This document shows, piece by piece, positions 1 to 9,178 of a stretch of 18,972 nucleotides of DNA. Under the pieces are notes generated by a model. It saw nothing but the letters and a program-made list of their open reading frames with translations, did not search any database and was not told the DNA's origin. Every line of letters starts with the position of its first letter. The stretch's first letter is position 1. The DNA comes from Temnopleurus reevesii. Lineage: Eukaryota; Echinodermata; Echinoidea; Temnopleuroida; Temnopleuridae. Both the position numbers and the translations under genes were made by a program. Where the stretch lies: positions 33,255 to 52,226 of the forward strand of contig BQKZ01000817.1 of NCBI GenBank assembly GCA_036244855.1, written 5' to 3'.

Positions 1-2428
1 AGAGAAATTTGGAGACGATTGGTGTAATAGGTTGAGAGAAATACGCAGCCAAACAAACAAACAACCAAACATCAAACAAATTTACACACAAGATTAGGCG
101 AATTATATAGTAGGATTAAAATGTAAGCCTAAGAGAGCAAGAGAGAACTTTTATAATCTAAAAACTGTTGTCAAGCTACATTGAGTTTTATGGGCTACTC
201 GCACATTGAGCAGAAGTCTCCCATTTGAAAGTCGTATTGGCTAGAGAATCTCTTTATTGATTGGTGCTTGGGGTTTGAGTCTCGGACATTAGCCACCCTT
301 CATGCAATCAGAGAAATTTTGACATCAAAAACATTAAGATGAAAAAAGTTTGAGATCTATTTATTTTGTATAGTCTCTACCTTTCGTGGAGATATTCCAC
401 TTTCCTTATCATTATAAAGGTTGATGACCACCAATAGAGATAAACGTCTCGAGATAAAAGCAGTAAAATCAATATTGTACACAAAGGGCTCGTCACAACT
501 GCCATTAATTTGAGGGAGCATTCATGTATTTTACATACCTCTATCAAAGTCTGTAAATGAATGATACATTTTCCAATGGGTATGATTTGGATCCCCAAAT
601 TTGCACTTACATGTATTTATAAGTAAGATGATTGCTATACTGATGGTACATTGTAACAGATCTATTCTTTTGTGGTTGTCTTCTCTCTCTCATACATTTG
701 TATGGTGTGTTTTCTAGTAATAATGCCTTTATTTGATGTTAACAAAGGATTAACTCTATTAAGGCATTCTGATCTGCACTAAATCCCCAACTGCATTTCT
801 TGAGTAGTGATATAGAGGAATTCTTGATTTTGAATGAACTGTATACTGATTTTTTTTAGGGTGAATTTTGTATTGCAGAATATCATCTAGTATAATTATG
901 ATGTTTTCACTCTTATATAGAAAATTTATTTTCAGAAGATAATGTTTACTGTGAAAAAAGAATGGGGGCAATCAAAAAGGATATTGATGCCACATATTTT
1001 CATTGGTTTTTGTATGTGGAAATGTTTTTCTCCTTTTAAAACGATTGTTTTATCACGGATTTCTGAGGCAGATACATGTATGGACCTTCGCTTAGGACAG
1101 ACTAATAAAAAGCCCATCAAATTTACAGCTCTAAAGACTACTTTATCAGTCTCTGTTTCCTGGTACAAATGCTGCACAGTTTACAGTGTCCATGTACATT
1201 CACATTCCTTCACATCAATCTACATTCAGTATTTGGATGCTCTAAACTTGTAATGTCTCTGTGCTTTGAACTTTCCATAATTTGCAACTTTTACGCTGTA
1301 AACATATTCAATAGAGTTGAGAAGTGCCCTTGGGTTGACCTGTTATTTTCGCTGTCATCCTTTTGTAAAAGATGCCATCCAGGAATTTGCAAAGCCATTA
1401 TTGAAAAGCTTATTATTTGTCCAACAATGAAACCAAGCTATTTGCTTCAGGTGCCTGTGTTCCAATTTTAGGGTTCTTTATGAGAGCATGGAGACAAATC
1501 CGAGTAGAAAGCAATGGTGAACAAGGAAATTGAAAATGGCAAAAATCTCTCCATGCTTTCTATCAGTATGTACATGTAGCCTATATCTTTAATCCTGGTT
1601 TTCACTATCAAAACCAATTTGTGGGTTGGTGGGGGGGGGGGTGCCTATTGACTATTAAACTCATTTTACTTTCTTAATTTTTAATTTCTGCCCAACACAA
1701 AGCAACAAATGTTCCACACAAATCTGTCCAACATAGAGCGATGGTGATATGACGGTTAAGATTTGCCCTAGTTTGTAAAAGAGAGGTAGAGAAAAAAATA
1801 GTTATTACTGAAACTTCTTTTAACCAGATGTGTGGGCAACATATATTAAAATGTAGTCTACATGTAGATTTTAGGACTGAAAGTGTTACATCAATTTCTG
1901 CTTCCTAGATGTAAACACTGACCAGGTAGATGTCATTACTGTCCACTGACTTGTACATAACCACATTGTTTCATGCACATGTAGTGTGGGGTCTTCACCC
2001 TTAGGTGAATTGGAGCAGTCATTTGTATGAACTCATTGTACGGCAGATAGTATTTGAATGGGGAAGCTTACAGTCAGCCTGCTTTATGGCATACCAGAAC
2101 AATGAGCTGTCCTCAACTATTGGGGCTTTACCTTCATTGACGATATGTGCTGTATAGCGTGAAGTTGCACTGGACATGTAGAATGTAACTGTAACAGCCA
2201 TTGCTGTTTCCCTATTAAAAAGTGAAGCACAATATTGGTTCACGAACTGTAGCCTACACCTTGTATTTCTTTGTTGTTGATCCAATTTTATTTGAAATAC
2301 ATTATTGCCACCTTTCATTGTTTTTTGTGTGTAGTGTAATTTTCATGCATTTTATCATCATTGGTACGTCATGTAAAAAATAAAATACAGACAATTGGAA
2401 AATCCTCATGGTTCATGTAAACTCATCT
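1..2428. other. Non-coding stretch, no gene recognised
   Basis: This is AT-rich DNA with stops in all frames. The open frames (for example 942-1253 on + and 2019-2318 on -) are short, have no recognisable domain and no codon bias. It contains a (CAAA)-rich microsatellite near 49-80, an 11-base G run at 1631-1641 and scattered TACATGTA words. It may be intergenic or part of a long intron of the discoidin gene; the sequence does not decide between these. Confidence 0.7.
49..80. repeat. (CAAA)n-like microsatellite
   Basis: Imperfect run of CAAA/CAAAC units. It is a simple repeat with no further signal. Confidence 0.7.
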
Positions 2429-2575
2429 GGCCCGTATTCCGATAGCGAGGTTTAACTTAACCCAGGTCTAAGTCATTGTTCTTTAGACTCTTGGTTTAAC
2501 TTTCGAATAGCACGGGTCTAAATAACAATGACTTCGTCCAGGGTTAAGTTAAACCTCGCTATCGGAATACGGGCC
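2429..2575. mobile_element. 147-base hairpin MITE
   Basis: The first 35 bases (2429-2463, starting GGCCCGTATTCCGATAGCGA) are the exact reverse complement of the last 35 (2541-2575). Beyond that the arms keep pairing imperfectly to about 2487 and 2517, both carrying AAGTCATTGTT, which leaves a loop of about 30 bases. The single strand can therefore fold into an almost complete hairpin of about 59 pairs. This is the form of a foldback or MITE-class non-autonomous DNA element with no coding capacity. The near-perfect arms suggest recent insertion or gene conversion. I see no clear target-site duplication (flanks CATCT and ATACT), so the superfamily is undetermined. Confidence 0.88.
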
Positions 2576-3054
2576 ATACTTTTTTTAATGCAATAACAAT
2601 GACAACACATGGAATTTATACACTGTAGATTGAACATATCCAGTCTGTAGAATGCTCAAGGAACTTTTGGCATTATTATTACCCTGGCTTTAGCTGTCCC
2701 ACCCCAATGCAATTATAAACCATACCATAAAAAAAAAGGAATGAATGGATGAATTTCTTGCTAAGGGAAATTAATGCCATGGTTGGGACTGGTTGAAAGG
2801 CAAGGTGGAGTTTGATGTTCTGAAAGGGGGACAATTATGTACTGTTTTCAAAAAATGGAGGTATGCCTTAATCCTAGTTTCACTGTATGCACCGCATTAT
2901 TGAATCTGATTTAGATCTTAATTTGTATCCAAGTTTTTTATATTACGTGAACTTAATCCAGCAAAATTCATTCATTTCATAATTCACTGCCTCTGACATA
3001 CTCCCTAATCAAAGTACCTGAGCAATATTTCATTATAATTTTCTAATTTTAATC
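2576..3054. other. Non-coding stretch
   Basis: AT-rich sequence with stops in all frames. I see nothing beyond short A and T runs. Confidence 0.6.
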
Positions 3055-3069
3055 TGCGCCAGAAGAAGA

Positions 3070-3127
3070 CCTCGTGCCAGAAGTGATCGTCACCTCCAGC
3101 ACTGAGTGGCCTGTCTGTGACTATTAA
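3070..3127 (+). CDS. Possible terminal coding exon (weak)
   Basis: A candidate only. A plausible acceptor (TTCTAAT branch-like word, then CTGCGCCAG) is followed by an open frame. With a phase-1 split codon it reads EEDLVPEVIVTSSTEWPVCDY and ends at TAA (3125-3127). Base composition rises to about 50% GC here in otherwise AT-rich DNA, which is what draws attention. The pyrimidine tract is weak, the peptide matches no family I recognise, and no good AATAAA follows closely. A minus-strand reading of the adjacent bases competes with it. If real, it would end a gene lying to the left of the window. Confidence 0.18.
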
Positions 3128-3153
3128 ACTTGTAAATCACCATCATCTACTCT

Positions 3154-3384
3154 CTATTCCCCCGGGTCAGCTTTCCTCAGGACCCTTCTGAGATGACGCT
3201 CTTCAAAGCGCAAGTTCTTCCAGAGCTTGGCAAGCGAGAAATAATAATTCATGGAGTGATGCGCATTATTCAGTGCTACCTTTCCTGTCATGTAATCTTC
3301 CGCTATATAGCACATCTGATAGGGATATATTATTGCATATTGAATGAAAGTGTTAGCATAACTGGTGGGTGTTGTTTCTGACAA
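3154..3384 (-). CDS. Possible minus-strand coding remnant (weak)
   Basis: Open frame of 76 residues whose C-terminal part is rich in charged residues with a helix-like pattern (LAKLWKNLRFEERHLRRVL) and ends at TAG. Two possible acceptors lie inside it on the minus strand: TATCAG, just before an ATG, and ATGACAG. The GC-richer stretch 3055-3300 covers its 3' half. I do not recognise the protein. It could be a last exon, a decayed transposon or pseudogene fragment, or chance. It overlaps no other confident feature. Confidence 0.2.
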   Translation of the reverse strand: MSETTPTSYANTFIQYAIIYPYQMCYIAEDYMTGKVALNNAHHSMNYYFSLAKLWKNLRFEERHLRRVLRKADPGE

Positions 3385-3814
3385 GAAGTTAAAATTTGTA
3401 AAGTTTTCTTGAAGTCTCGTATCTTCAATTTACATGACACCTTCATATTTTCTCAGGAATTTTCAGTAATTGAGCTGGTTAATTCTTTGTAGTGAAAAAA
3501 ATTCTGATATATATATATTATATTCCAAAATCCTAAGTTCATACAAGCTTTACCAACGATGTCAATGTACAGCTACATGTAAGTAGCATACATACTGGAC
3601 ATGTACATTGGAACCTCGTTATAGCGAGAACAAATTTAAATACAATTTCTCTACTCCATAACAAGGTCATTTTCTTTGTGCCAAGGACCTCGTTATAAAG
3701 AAATTCCACAATTATTTTTTTTACAGTGTGTACTCTGCATAAAGCATGTACATTATTCAGTTTGGAACCAAATGTAGCTGAAAAAGATGTTTGCACACTG
3801 ACATAACCCCCTCC
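3385..3814. other. Non-coding stretch with CCTCGTTATA direct repeat
   Basis: AT-rich DNA. It contains a short AT microsatellite near 3509-3522 and two copies of the word CCTCGTTATA, at about 3614 and 3688. The second sits in a partly inverted context (TTGGAACCTCG near the start, AAATTCCAC near the end). This resembles a decayed small DNA element of about 100 bases (3608-3710), but the inverted arms are too poor to call. Confidence 0.4.

Positions 3815-3842
<28 letters not shown>
3815..3842. repeat. (CA)14 microsatellite
   Basis: Fourteen uninterrupted CA units preceded by a C-rich stretch. The minus strand reads as a valine/cysteine-rich open frame, which is a repeat artefact. Confidence 0.95.
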
Positions 3843-3845
<3 letters not shown>

Positions 3846-4164
3846 TTGATAATTATGTACTTGCCTGATTACCTGCATGTAAATACATAGCCATCCCGGA
3901 GTTATATTTTACATTGACAGAACAGTCAAGTCGGATTAAATGATTCGCCCCCTTTTCATCAAGCAAATTAATTGCTAAATCCTAATAGGTCAAGGGCAAT
4001 TACATATTAGTAGTAAGCTTTGTATTGGCTCTACATGCACACTGTACATAGTACTGTTCAAAGTTGTAATTTTTGCGGTAGTTTTATTTTCGTGAATTTC
4101 CCGATCTGAGCCTTGCAAAAATTTTCACTTCATCTGATGCATAATCATATTTGGGCCATTCCAC

Positions 4165-4180
4165 GTTACGTAAGTTACAT
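4165..4180 (+). repeat. GTTACGTAAGTTACAT repeat, copy 1
   Basis: Directly follows the left terminal repeat. Its core RTTACGTAA equals the published PAR-bZIP/NFIL3-type site core, and it is also likely to be a transposase-binding repeat. Confidence 0.85.
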
Positions 4181-4344
4181 TTCAGAGAAAAATTTGGATA
4201 TAAAAGATGTATTTCTGCTCTTAACCAATTGCAAGAGAGGATTTTATTACATTGTGGTAAACCCTTACGACTGACTCTTTGATTTAAGACCAAATTTTGA
4301 GCTCTTTTCGCTTGAATTAAGAAGTAACATATCAATAATGGAGC

Positions 4345-4360
4345 GTTACGTAAGTTACAT
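4345..4360 (+). repeat. GTTACGTAAGTTACAT repeat, copy 2
   Basis: Exact 16-base copy preceded by GC, giving the extended form GCGTTACGTAAGTTACAT that also occurs at 4552 and 5877. Confidence 0.85.
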
Positions 4361-4531
4361 CACACGAAAAGGGATCATTGACTTCTTTTTTTAATTTTGA
4401 AAATCCTGTGAAGTGCTCAGGTCCCATGATACAGTTTCATAAAAAACCAAAAGGGTACACCTTAAGCTATATTATCAGTGAAGATTATGAAAATACTACC
4501 ATTCATATTTTCGTATGAGCCCATCTCCACC

Positions 4532-4570
4532 GTTACGTAAGTTACAGTTGAGCGTTACGTAAGTTACGTC
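4532..4570 (+). repeat. GTTACGTAAGTTACAT repeat, tandem copies 3 and 4
   Basis: Two copies in direct orientation start 22 bases apart (4532 and 4554), about two helical turns. The second ends in GTTACGTC rather than GTTACAT. Confidence 0.85.
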
Positions 4571-5104
4571 GTCTGAAATGTCAGTTTTCTATCCAGGGGT
4601 TTTCTTCTCAATTTGTTTCATATGATACGGATATGCTTTTGTTTCATCAAGTTATTGAAAACCCCAATTGTGCACGTCTTCCTGACAACTAGAACATAGC
4701 CATTAGGTAGATATTGGGTAGCTGAGGTCTTACTGATGGCTGTGTGAAAGAAATTACAAGAACTGATTTTACTGATGTGTGAAAGGTATAAGTATAGCTA
4801 TCACCTAGCCAATGTCTTGTTCTTGTACCAAGAATACGTCTGATTTATGCTAAAATCCACCAAAAACTGTCTAAAAGCTACTCAATAATCTTGGATGGCC
4901 ATCAGAGGGTGGCCACATGGTCTTGTATTTTGGTCGGGTAAAATTTACAAATCAATTCTTAGGAAGGTGGCTGAATTGCATAATGATAGTAATAATTCAC
5001 CTGATTTGATATATTTTGTGCTTTTCTGCCACATTCAGACAGCTCTGTACAATTACCGGGCCAAAAAATGATAGATATTCCTTAAAACAATACATAGAAA
5101 AAAC

Positions 5105-5136
5105 ATGTAACTTACGTAACGTTACGTAAGTTACAT
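5105..5136. repeat. Perfect 32-base palindrome of two TTACGTAA repeats
   Basis: A minus-strand copy (5105-5120) meets a plus-strand copy (5121-5136) head to head with no spacer. Every base of the 32 pairs. It contains two TTACGTAA cores whose centres are 18 bases apart. Confidence 0.9.
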
Positions 5137-5675
5137 ATTTCTACAGGGAGCCAACGTCTTCGCATTAACTGGGTAAGAAACTACCAAGAAGACTCAGGGA
5201 GCTGTTGTTTGCTGATGGCTACCAATTTGTCCAAATGCTGTCAGATATGAACCAGTCATTGGATGGTTAATATGCTCTAATATATTTGGTCTGCGCATTG
5301 TTGAAAAAAGGGGGAAAACAGAATTCTAGTAATTTTTCATTGAAATCATATCCTGGGTTTTAATAAGAAAACTTGAAATATATGATTGATTTCTTTTAAC
5401 TAAAATGTCAGATTTCAACTTAGGAATCAGAAACAAGCTATAAATAAAATATAGAGGGTACAGGTAGATGTATGCTCACAGGCCTATTTTGGAGAGTCGG
5501 TCAGGATTGGAGAAACTAATCAATTTGGCAATGACCCCTTGGTATGATGGCAAATATCCATAATAATGATAGAAATGCACCTAATTTAATATATTTTGAT
5601 AGTTACTCTCACTTCTTAGACAGCTCTGTACAATTGTCTGATCAACACATGATAAACCTTGCTAATTACAAGATT

Positions 5676-5724
5676 GTAACTTACGTAACAACATCCGTAA
5701 CTTACGTAACGTTACGTAAGTTAC
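5676..5724. repeat. Second palindrome plus extra minus-strand copy
   Basis: A minus-strand copy at 5676-5689 is followed by a perfect 28-base palindrome at 5697-5724 with the same head-to-head arrangement as at 5105. The region 5517-5724 is a diverged duplicate of 4950-5136: both carry CAGCTCTGTACAATT upstream at matching distance. Confidence 0.88.
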
Positions 5725-5878
5725 ACGTTTTTGGAGTGAGGTTTTCATATGAAGATGTTGCTCATATGGTATAATATTTCCCAATGCTATTTTGCATCAT
5801 ATACTAGCTTTAGAAATGTACCATAAGTAAATTCTATTAGACTAATTTTTGCGAGAAAAAACTTTTAAGGTTTTTTGC

Positions 5879-5894
5879 GTTACGTAAGTTACAT
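5879..5894 (+). repeat. GTTACGTAAGTTACAT repeat, last copy
   Basis: Exact copy in the GCGTTACG form. It is about 350 bases inside the right end, unlike the left end where a copy touches the terminal repeat. Confidence 0.85.
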
Positions 5895-6253
5895 CTTAAG
5901 ATGAGATTTTTTCACGTTGATTTTTTTCAACAAATTGCATTTTTCCACTCAAAATTTGGTATTATTTCAATTGAAATAACAAAATGCTCATGAATTAATG
6001 CAAAAACAATCAATATTACAGTCAAATAAATCCTAATATGGTGTTGCCATTGTTTTTTTGAATTTCCAGGATTTTTCGTCCCCTGCACACTGTATACTTT
6101 GAAACACAGATTTTCATGTTTCGAGAAGGATATTACAAAAACTGTGTAAAAACACGATTCTATGGGAAGTTATCTTCGAAAAAAAACATATTTGAGCACT
6201 TATAGGCCAATTTTATTTTTTGGGGTTCAGGACCACTTGCTGTGGAATGGCCC

Positions 6254-6549
6254 ATTTGAACAAACACTGTCAAAAACGAAAAAAAAATAACACACCAATT
6301 CTATGAACTTGTCCGCAATCATGAAAATGCAGTTTATCTGTATGCTAAAATATTGGCTTATACAATGTAGGGTATTGGTGTTAGCGATGGAAAAAGAAAA
6401 CTTTAATTATATCATTACAATAAAGCACAATAAAACTTTGATAAAATTTAATAAGGAAAACCAAATTTTTTTTTGCATCATATGAATTCAGTGGAATACA
6501 ATGTACATGTACCTGTAGTGTGGATTTTATTTTTTCACTCTGTACGCAT
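6254..6549. other. Non-coding stretch
   Basis: AT-rich sequence between the transposon candidate and the SINE. A 60-codon plus-strand open frame (6303-6485) has no recognisable features and an AT-driven composition. Confidence 0.6.
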
Positions 6550-6826
6550 TAATACGGTATGTGTAGTGGTTCTGACACTCTCCTTTCAACAAGAGGGTCG
6601 TAGGTTCGATACCCACCAATGGTGTTAAGTTCCTTCAGAAAGAAATTCATCCACATTGTGCTGCACTAGCTCCACCCAGGTGAGGTGAATGGGTACCTGG
6701 CAGGAATGTTGATTCCTTGAAATGCCATGTGCGCTGGTGTACGCCCGGCTAAAGCAAGGGTAATAATAATGCAAAGCGCCTTGAGCACTCAGCAGGGTGG
6801 ATACATGTGCTGTATAAATTGCATAA
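6550..6826 (+). mobile_element. tRNA-derived SINE
   Basis: The head carries a box A-like GTGTAGTGGTTC (about 6561-6572) and an exact box B GGTTCGATACC (6603-6613), spaced as in an internal RNA polymerase III promoter. The body contains CCACCCAGGTGAGG, then GGGTACCTGGCAGG, GGCTAAAGCAAGGGTAATAA, and a tail with GCACTCAGCAGGGTGGATAC and TGTATAAATTGCAT. I recognise this body and tail style from SINEs of sea urchins and other marine invertebrates, but cannot name the family. The tRNA part does not fold as a functional tRNA and lacks a clean acceptor stem, so no tRNA gene is called. No terminal A run or flanking duplication is obvious, so the edges are approximate. Confidence 0.82.
6603..6613 (+). 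promoter_or_regulatory. Pol III box B of the SINE
   Basis: GGTTCGATACC matches the box B consensus GGTTCGANNCC exactly. Confidence 0.8.
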
Positions 6827-7629
6827 GAGGGTATGTTAGCTTGAGATTCGTGATTGGTTATCCTACTTATTTTGTGTCCTTCAAAATTCTTGTATTGGAC
6901 AGCTTTATTATTAGTGTATCATGATGTTTTTTTTATAATTATTTTAAACTGCCAATTGAGGAGGCTTGGATGCTCTCTGAATTAAAATAGTGAAAATGGA
7001 TACCAAAAAGCCTCTGAGAGCCAAATATTTTGTCATGAGGGAAAACTTGATTGACGACAAAATCTTGCAGAGTGATTTACATGTACTTGGGAAATCATAT
7101 TCACAGAATTTACATAAAAATGTTTCTCATCAATGTACTATAATGGTTGGCAATTCTGCTCTACGTGTACATACATGTTATGTATGTGTATGTGTGCCTC
7201 ATATTTTAATTTTCCAGCAACATGTGTGGAAGTTCCTGCTGCCGCAGTATAAAATGGGGGCAGGATTTGTCAAGTGATTCAATTATAGAGTGATAATCAG
7301 GTCCATAATGAAATAAAGGAAAGTGTTGCTCTCTCCATATAGTGTCCATGCTGTGTAGCATTTTCATTTCTACATAATTATTTGAAGTGGTATGTCTTTT
7401 CTTTCTTCTCTGCTTGAATTGAATTGAATTGAAGTTATTGGTTTCAATATCACACTACATGTCATTTATATGAGGACGTCAGACAAACTAACATGATAAT
7501 ATTAACATATTAATATACATGCAAACTAAACTAAATGAGATACCGGTATGTGTAATGTATACACGTAGAAGGGCTCTGGCATTTATAAGCATTAAAGCAT
7601 GATATGCTTGCAGCCCTTCAAATGGACAT
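6827..7629. other. Non-coding stretch with (TTGAA)4
   Basis: AT-rich DNA. The pentamer run (TTGAA)4 lies at 7416-7435. Such runs often mark the end of a non-LTR retrotransposon copy on the opposite strand, but no retrotransposon coding sequence is visible. The 95-codon open frame at 6990-7277 has no domain I recognise. Confidence 0.55.
7416..7435. repeat. (TTGAA)4 short tandem repeat
   Basis: Four perfect five-base units followed by GTTATTGG. Possibly the tail of a minus-strand non-LTR element (inference). Confidence 0.8.
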
Positions 7630-8039
7630 CGTAATTTTATCTTGGATTGTCAGCTCCTACAGAGAGTCTCTAGGAAAGAATCAGGTCTAGAATGTGGCCA
7701 AGTTAGTCTCGTGCCATACTTTGATGAATTCTCTTTTTATTGTACATGTAATTTTGGGAAAACATTAAGACATATTTGGTTTTAGTCCTATACATTCACT
7801 TCCATGAATTATCTTGCATGTGAAGACATTAATGTTGAAACTTGCCCCTTCCCAAAGTAGTTTGATACTGTAGCTCCTAGTGAGAGTCTCTAGGAAAGAA
7901 TTATTCGGAATTAAGCCAAGGGAGAATATCTGTACACATCGATCAAATGTCATGCTTTACGACATTGCTTTTGATCATTATAAACTTTGCAAACTGTTTT
8001 ATTGAAGAAGAAAAAATTATATATTTTGGGTTAAGTCCT

Positions 8040-8820
8040 GGGTGGAAATCCACAAAAAAAGTAAACTTTGTCCATAAAACATATTTTGGCTCTTTTTCCA
8101 AAGTGTTTCATAAAGATATATGAATGCAAATTACATGGAAGATTAGTAATTTAGAGGTGCTTCATTGCTAGCCTTAAAAGTGTATGTGACACATCTCCTG
8201 TCGGAAAATCAGAGCCATACAAAAAATAGTGTGGCATTGCACATGCATTTTTTTTTTACAGGAAACTACAAGTTCTTTTGTAAAACTTTCAGTTTGATTA
8301 TCTGAAGGACATTATTTTACATCATTTCAAAAGTATATCATTTATTAAAGAGACTAAATCTAGTTTATAATGTTCGAACTTTTGTAACTTGGACAAAATC
8401 ATAATGTCCGTAACGCCCAAAATGTAATGTTCGTAACGCAACATATTCTCACTTACTTCAATTTTGGTCACATATTTTCACACAATTTCCTTTTAAGTTG
8501 CTGGTGTAACATCTCATTAACAGTTCTATAGGGGAAATATATTGAAAGGACACATAAACTCTGAGAGTTTGCAGCATTTCCATCGAGGTGCAAAAAGTTG
8601 TGTCCAAAATTTGTAATGTCTGTGACGGCAGTCTTTATACGCGATAACTTTCTTACGGACTAAAGAAACCTATCCAAATTTGCATGATTTATAAATTGAG
8701 GTTAAATGGTGTGTATTAAAAGTGAATTCCTTCAGACACAATGCATAAAAATATGTAAACCAGCCTAATTTAAAGTGAAATTTTTTCTGATTTGTAATGT
8801 CTGTGACGCTGGACTTGCCC
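8040..8820 (-). mobile_element. Second TTACAT-repeat transposon-like insert (781 bases)
   Basis: The satellite unit reads TTTAGTCCTATACATTCAC when intact (near 7780). Here it breaks after AAGTCCT and resumes at TATACATGAATTG, and the sequence between has no counterpart in the other units. The insert begins GGGTGGAAATCCA, and its right end, read on the minus strand, begins GGGGCAAGTCCA, an imperfect terminal inverted repeat. Five copies of TAATGTYYGTRACGC-like motif lie at 8367, 8402, 8425, 8614 and 8795; the last sits against the right end. On the minus strand the 8425 copy reads GCGTTACGAACATTACAT, matching 14 or 15 of 18 bases of the 4153-6253 repeat. No open reading frame. The exact ends and target duplication (perhaps CT) are uncertain. 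Confidence 0.72.
8402..8439 (-). repeat. Paired GCGTTACG-type subterminal repeats
   Basis: Two copies (8402-8416 and 8425-8439) of TAATGTYCGTAACGC, 23 bases apart. Further copies at 8614-8628 and 8795-8809 have GTGACG in place of GTAACG, and a degenerate copy lies at 8367-8378. Confidence 0.8.
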
Positions 8821-9144
8821 CTATACATGAATTGTTGGCCATGTGAAGGAATTGATGTTGAGCTCTGCCCCTCCCCTGATGTGGATTGTTAGCTCCTACC
8901 AAGACTCTCCAGAAAAGAATCAGGTCTAGAATGAGGCCCAGTTAGACTCTTGTCATACTCTTACGATGTCACTTTTGACCATTTTAATTTGGGCAAAACG
9001 TTTTTAAAACAAGCACATTTTCGATATATTTTTGGCTTTAGTCTTACACATTCACATCATTATTGTTGGCCATACATTTATGAATCACTCAATGTTGAAT
9101 CTTGGCCCTCCCTGCTGTCATTCTCTAGCTTTTACTGAGAGTCT

Positions 9145-9145
<1 letters not shown>

Positions 9146-9177
<32 letters not shown>
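9146..9177 (+). repeat. Homopolymer of 32 G
   Basis: Uninterrupted G run inside one satellite unit, at the position where related units read GAGACCCGAGAAAAGAAT. It appears to be an expansion of a short G-containing site within the unit. Its length may be affected by assembly or sequencing error. The glycine-rich open frame across it is an artefact. Confidence 0.9.

Positions 9178-9178
<1 letters not shown>

Larger units (their letters stand above)
4153..6253 (+). mobile_element. Candidate ~2.1 kb non-autonomous DNA transposon with TTACGTAA repeats
   Basis: The left end GGGCCATTCCAC (4153-4164) is the exact reverse complement of GTGGAATGGCCC (6242-6253). The flanking four bases are ATTT on both sides (4149-4152, 6254-6257), a possible target-site duplication. 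Inside are ten copies of GTTACGTAAGTTACAT or close variants, in both orientations. The first directly abuts the left terminal repeat. There is no long open frame, so the element would depend on a transposase supplied elsewhere. A diverged internal duplication links about 4950-5136 with 5517-5724. The left end resembles one end of the insert at 8040-8820. A 12-base terminal match and a 4-base duplication are short, so the boundaries are probable rather than proven. Superfamily unassigned. Confidence 0.68.

Noticed and set aside
942..1471. Overlapping plus-strand frames of about 100 codons
   Set aside because: No domain, no codon bias, no splice signals framing them, and two overlapping frames compete for the same DNA.
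3539..3841. Minus-strand cysteine/valine-rich frame starting at the CA repeat
   Set aside because: Its N-terminus is the translated (GT)n repeat; the rest has no recognisable content.
4165..5894. CRISPR-like array from the repeated 16-base motif
   Set aside because: The copies are in both orientations with irregular spacing from 0 to over 500 bases, in a eukaryotic intronless-looking element. Nothing resembles cas genes.
6555..6620. Functional tRNA gene
   Set aside because: Box B is perfect but the acceptor and D stems do not pair, and the sequence runs into a SINE body.
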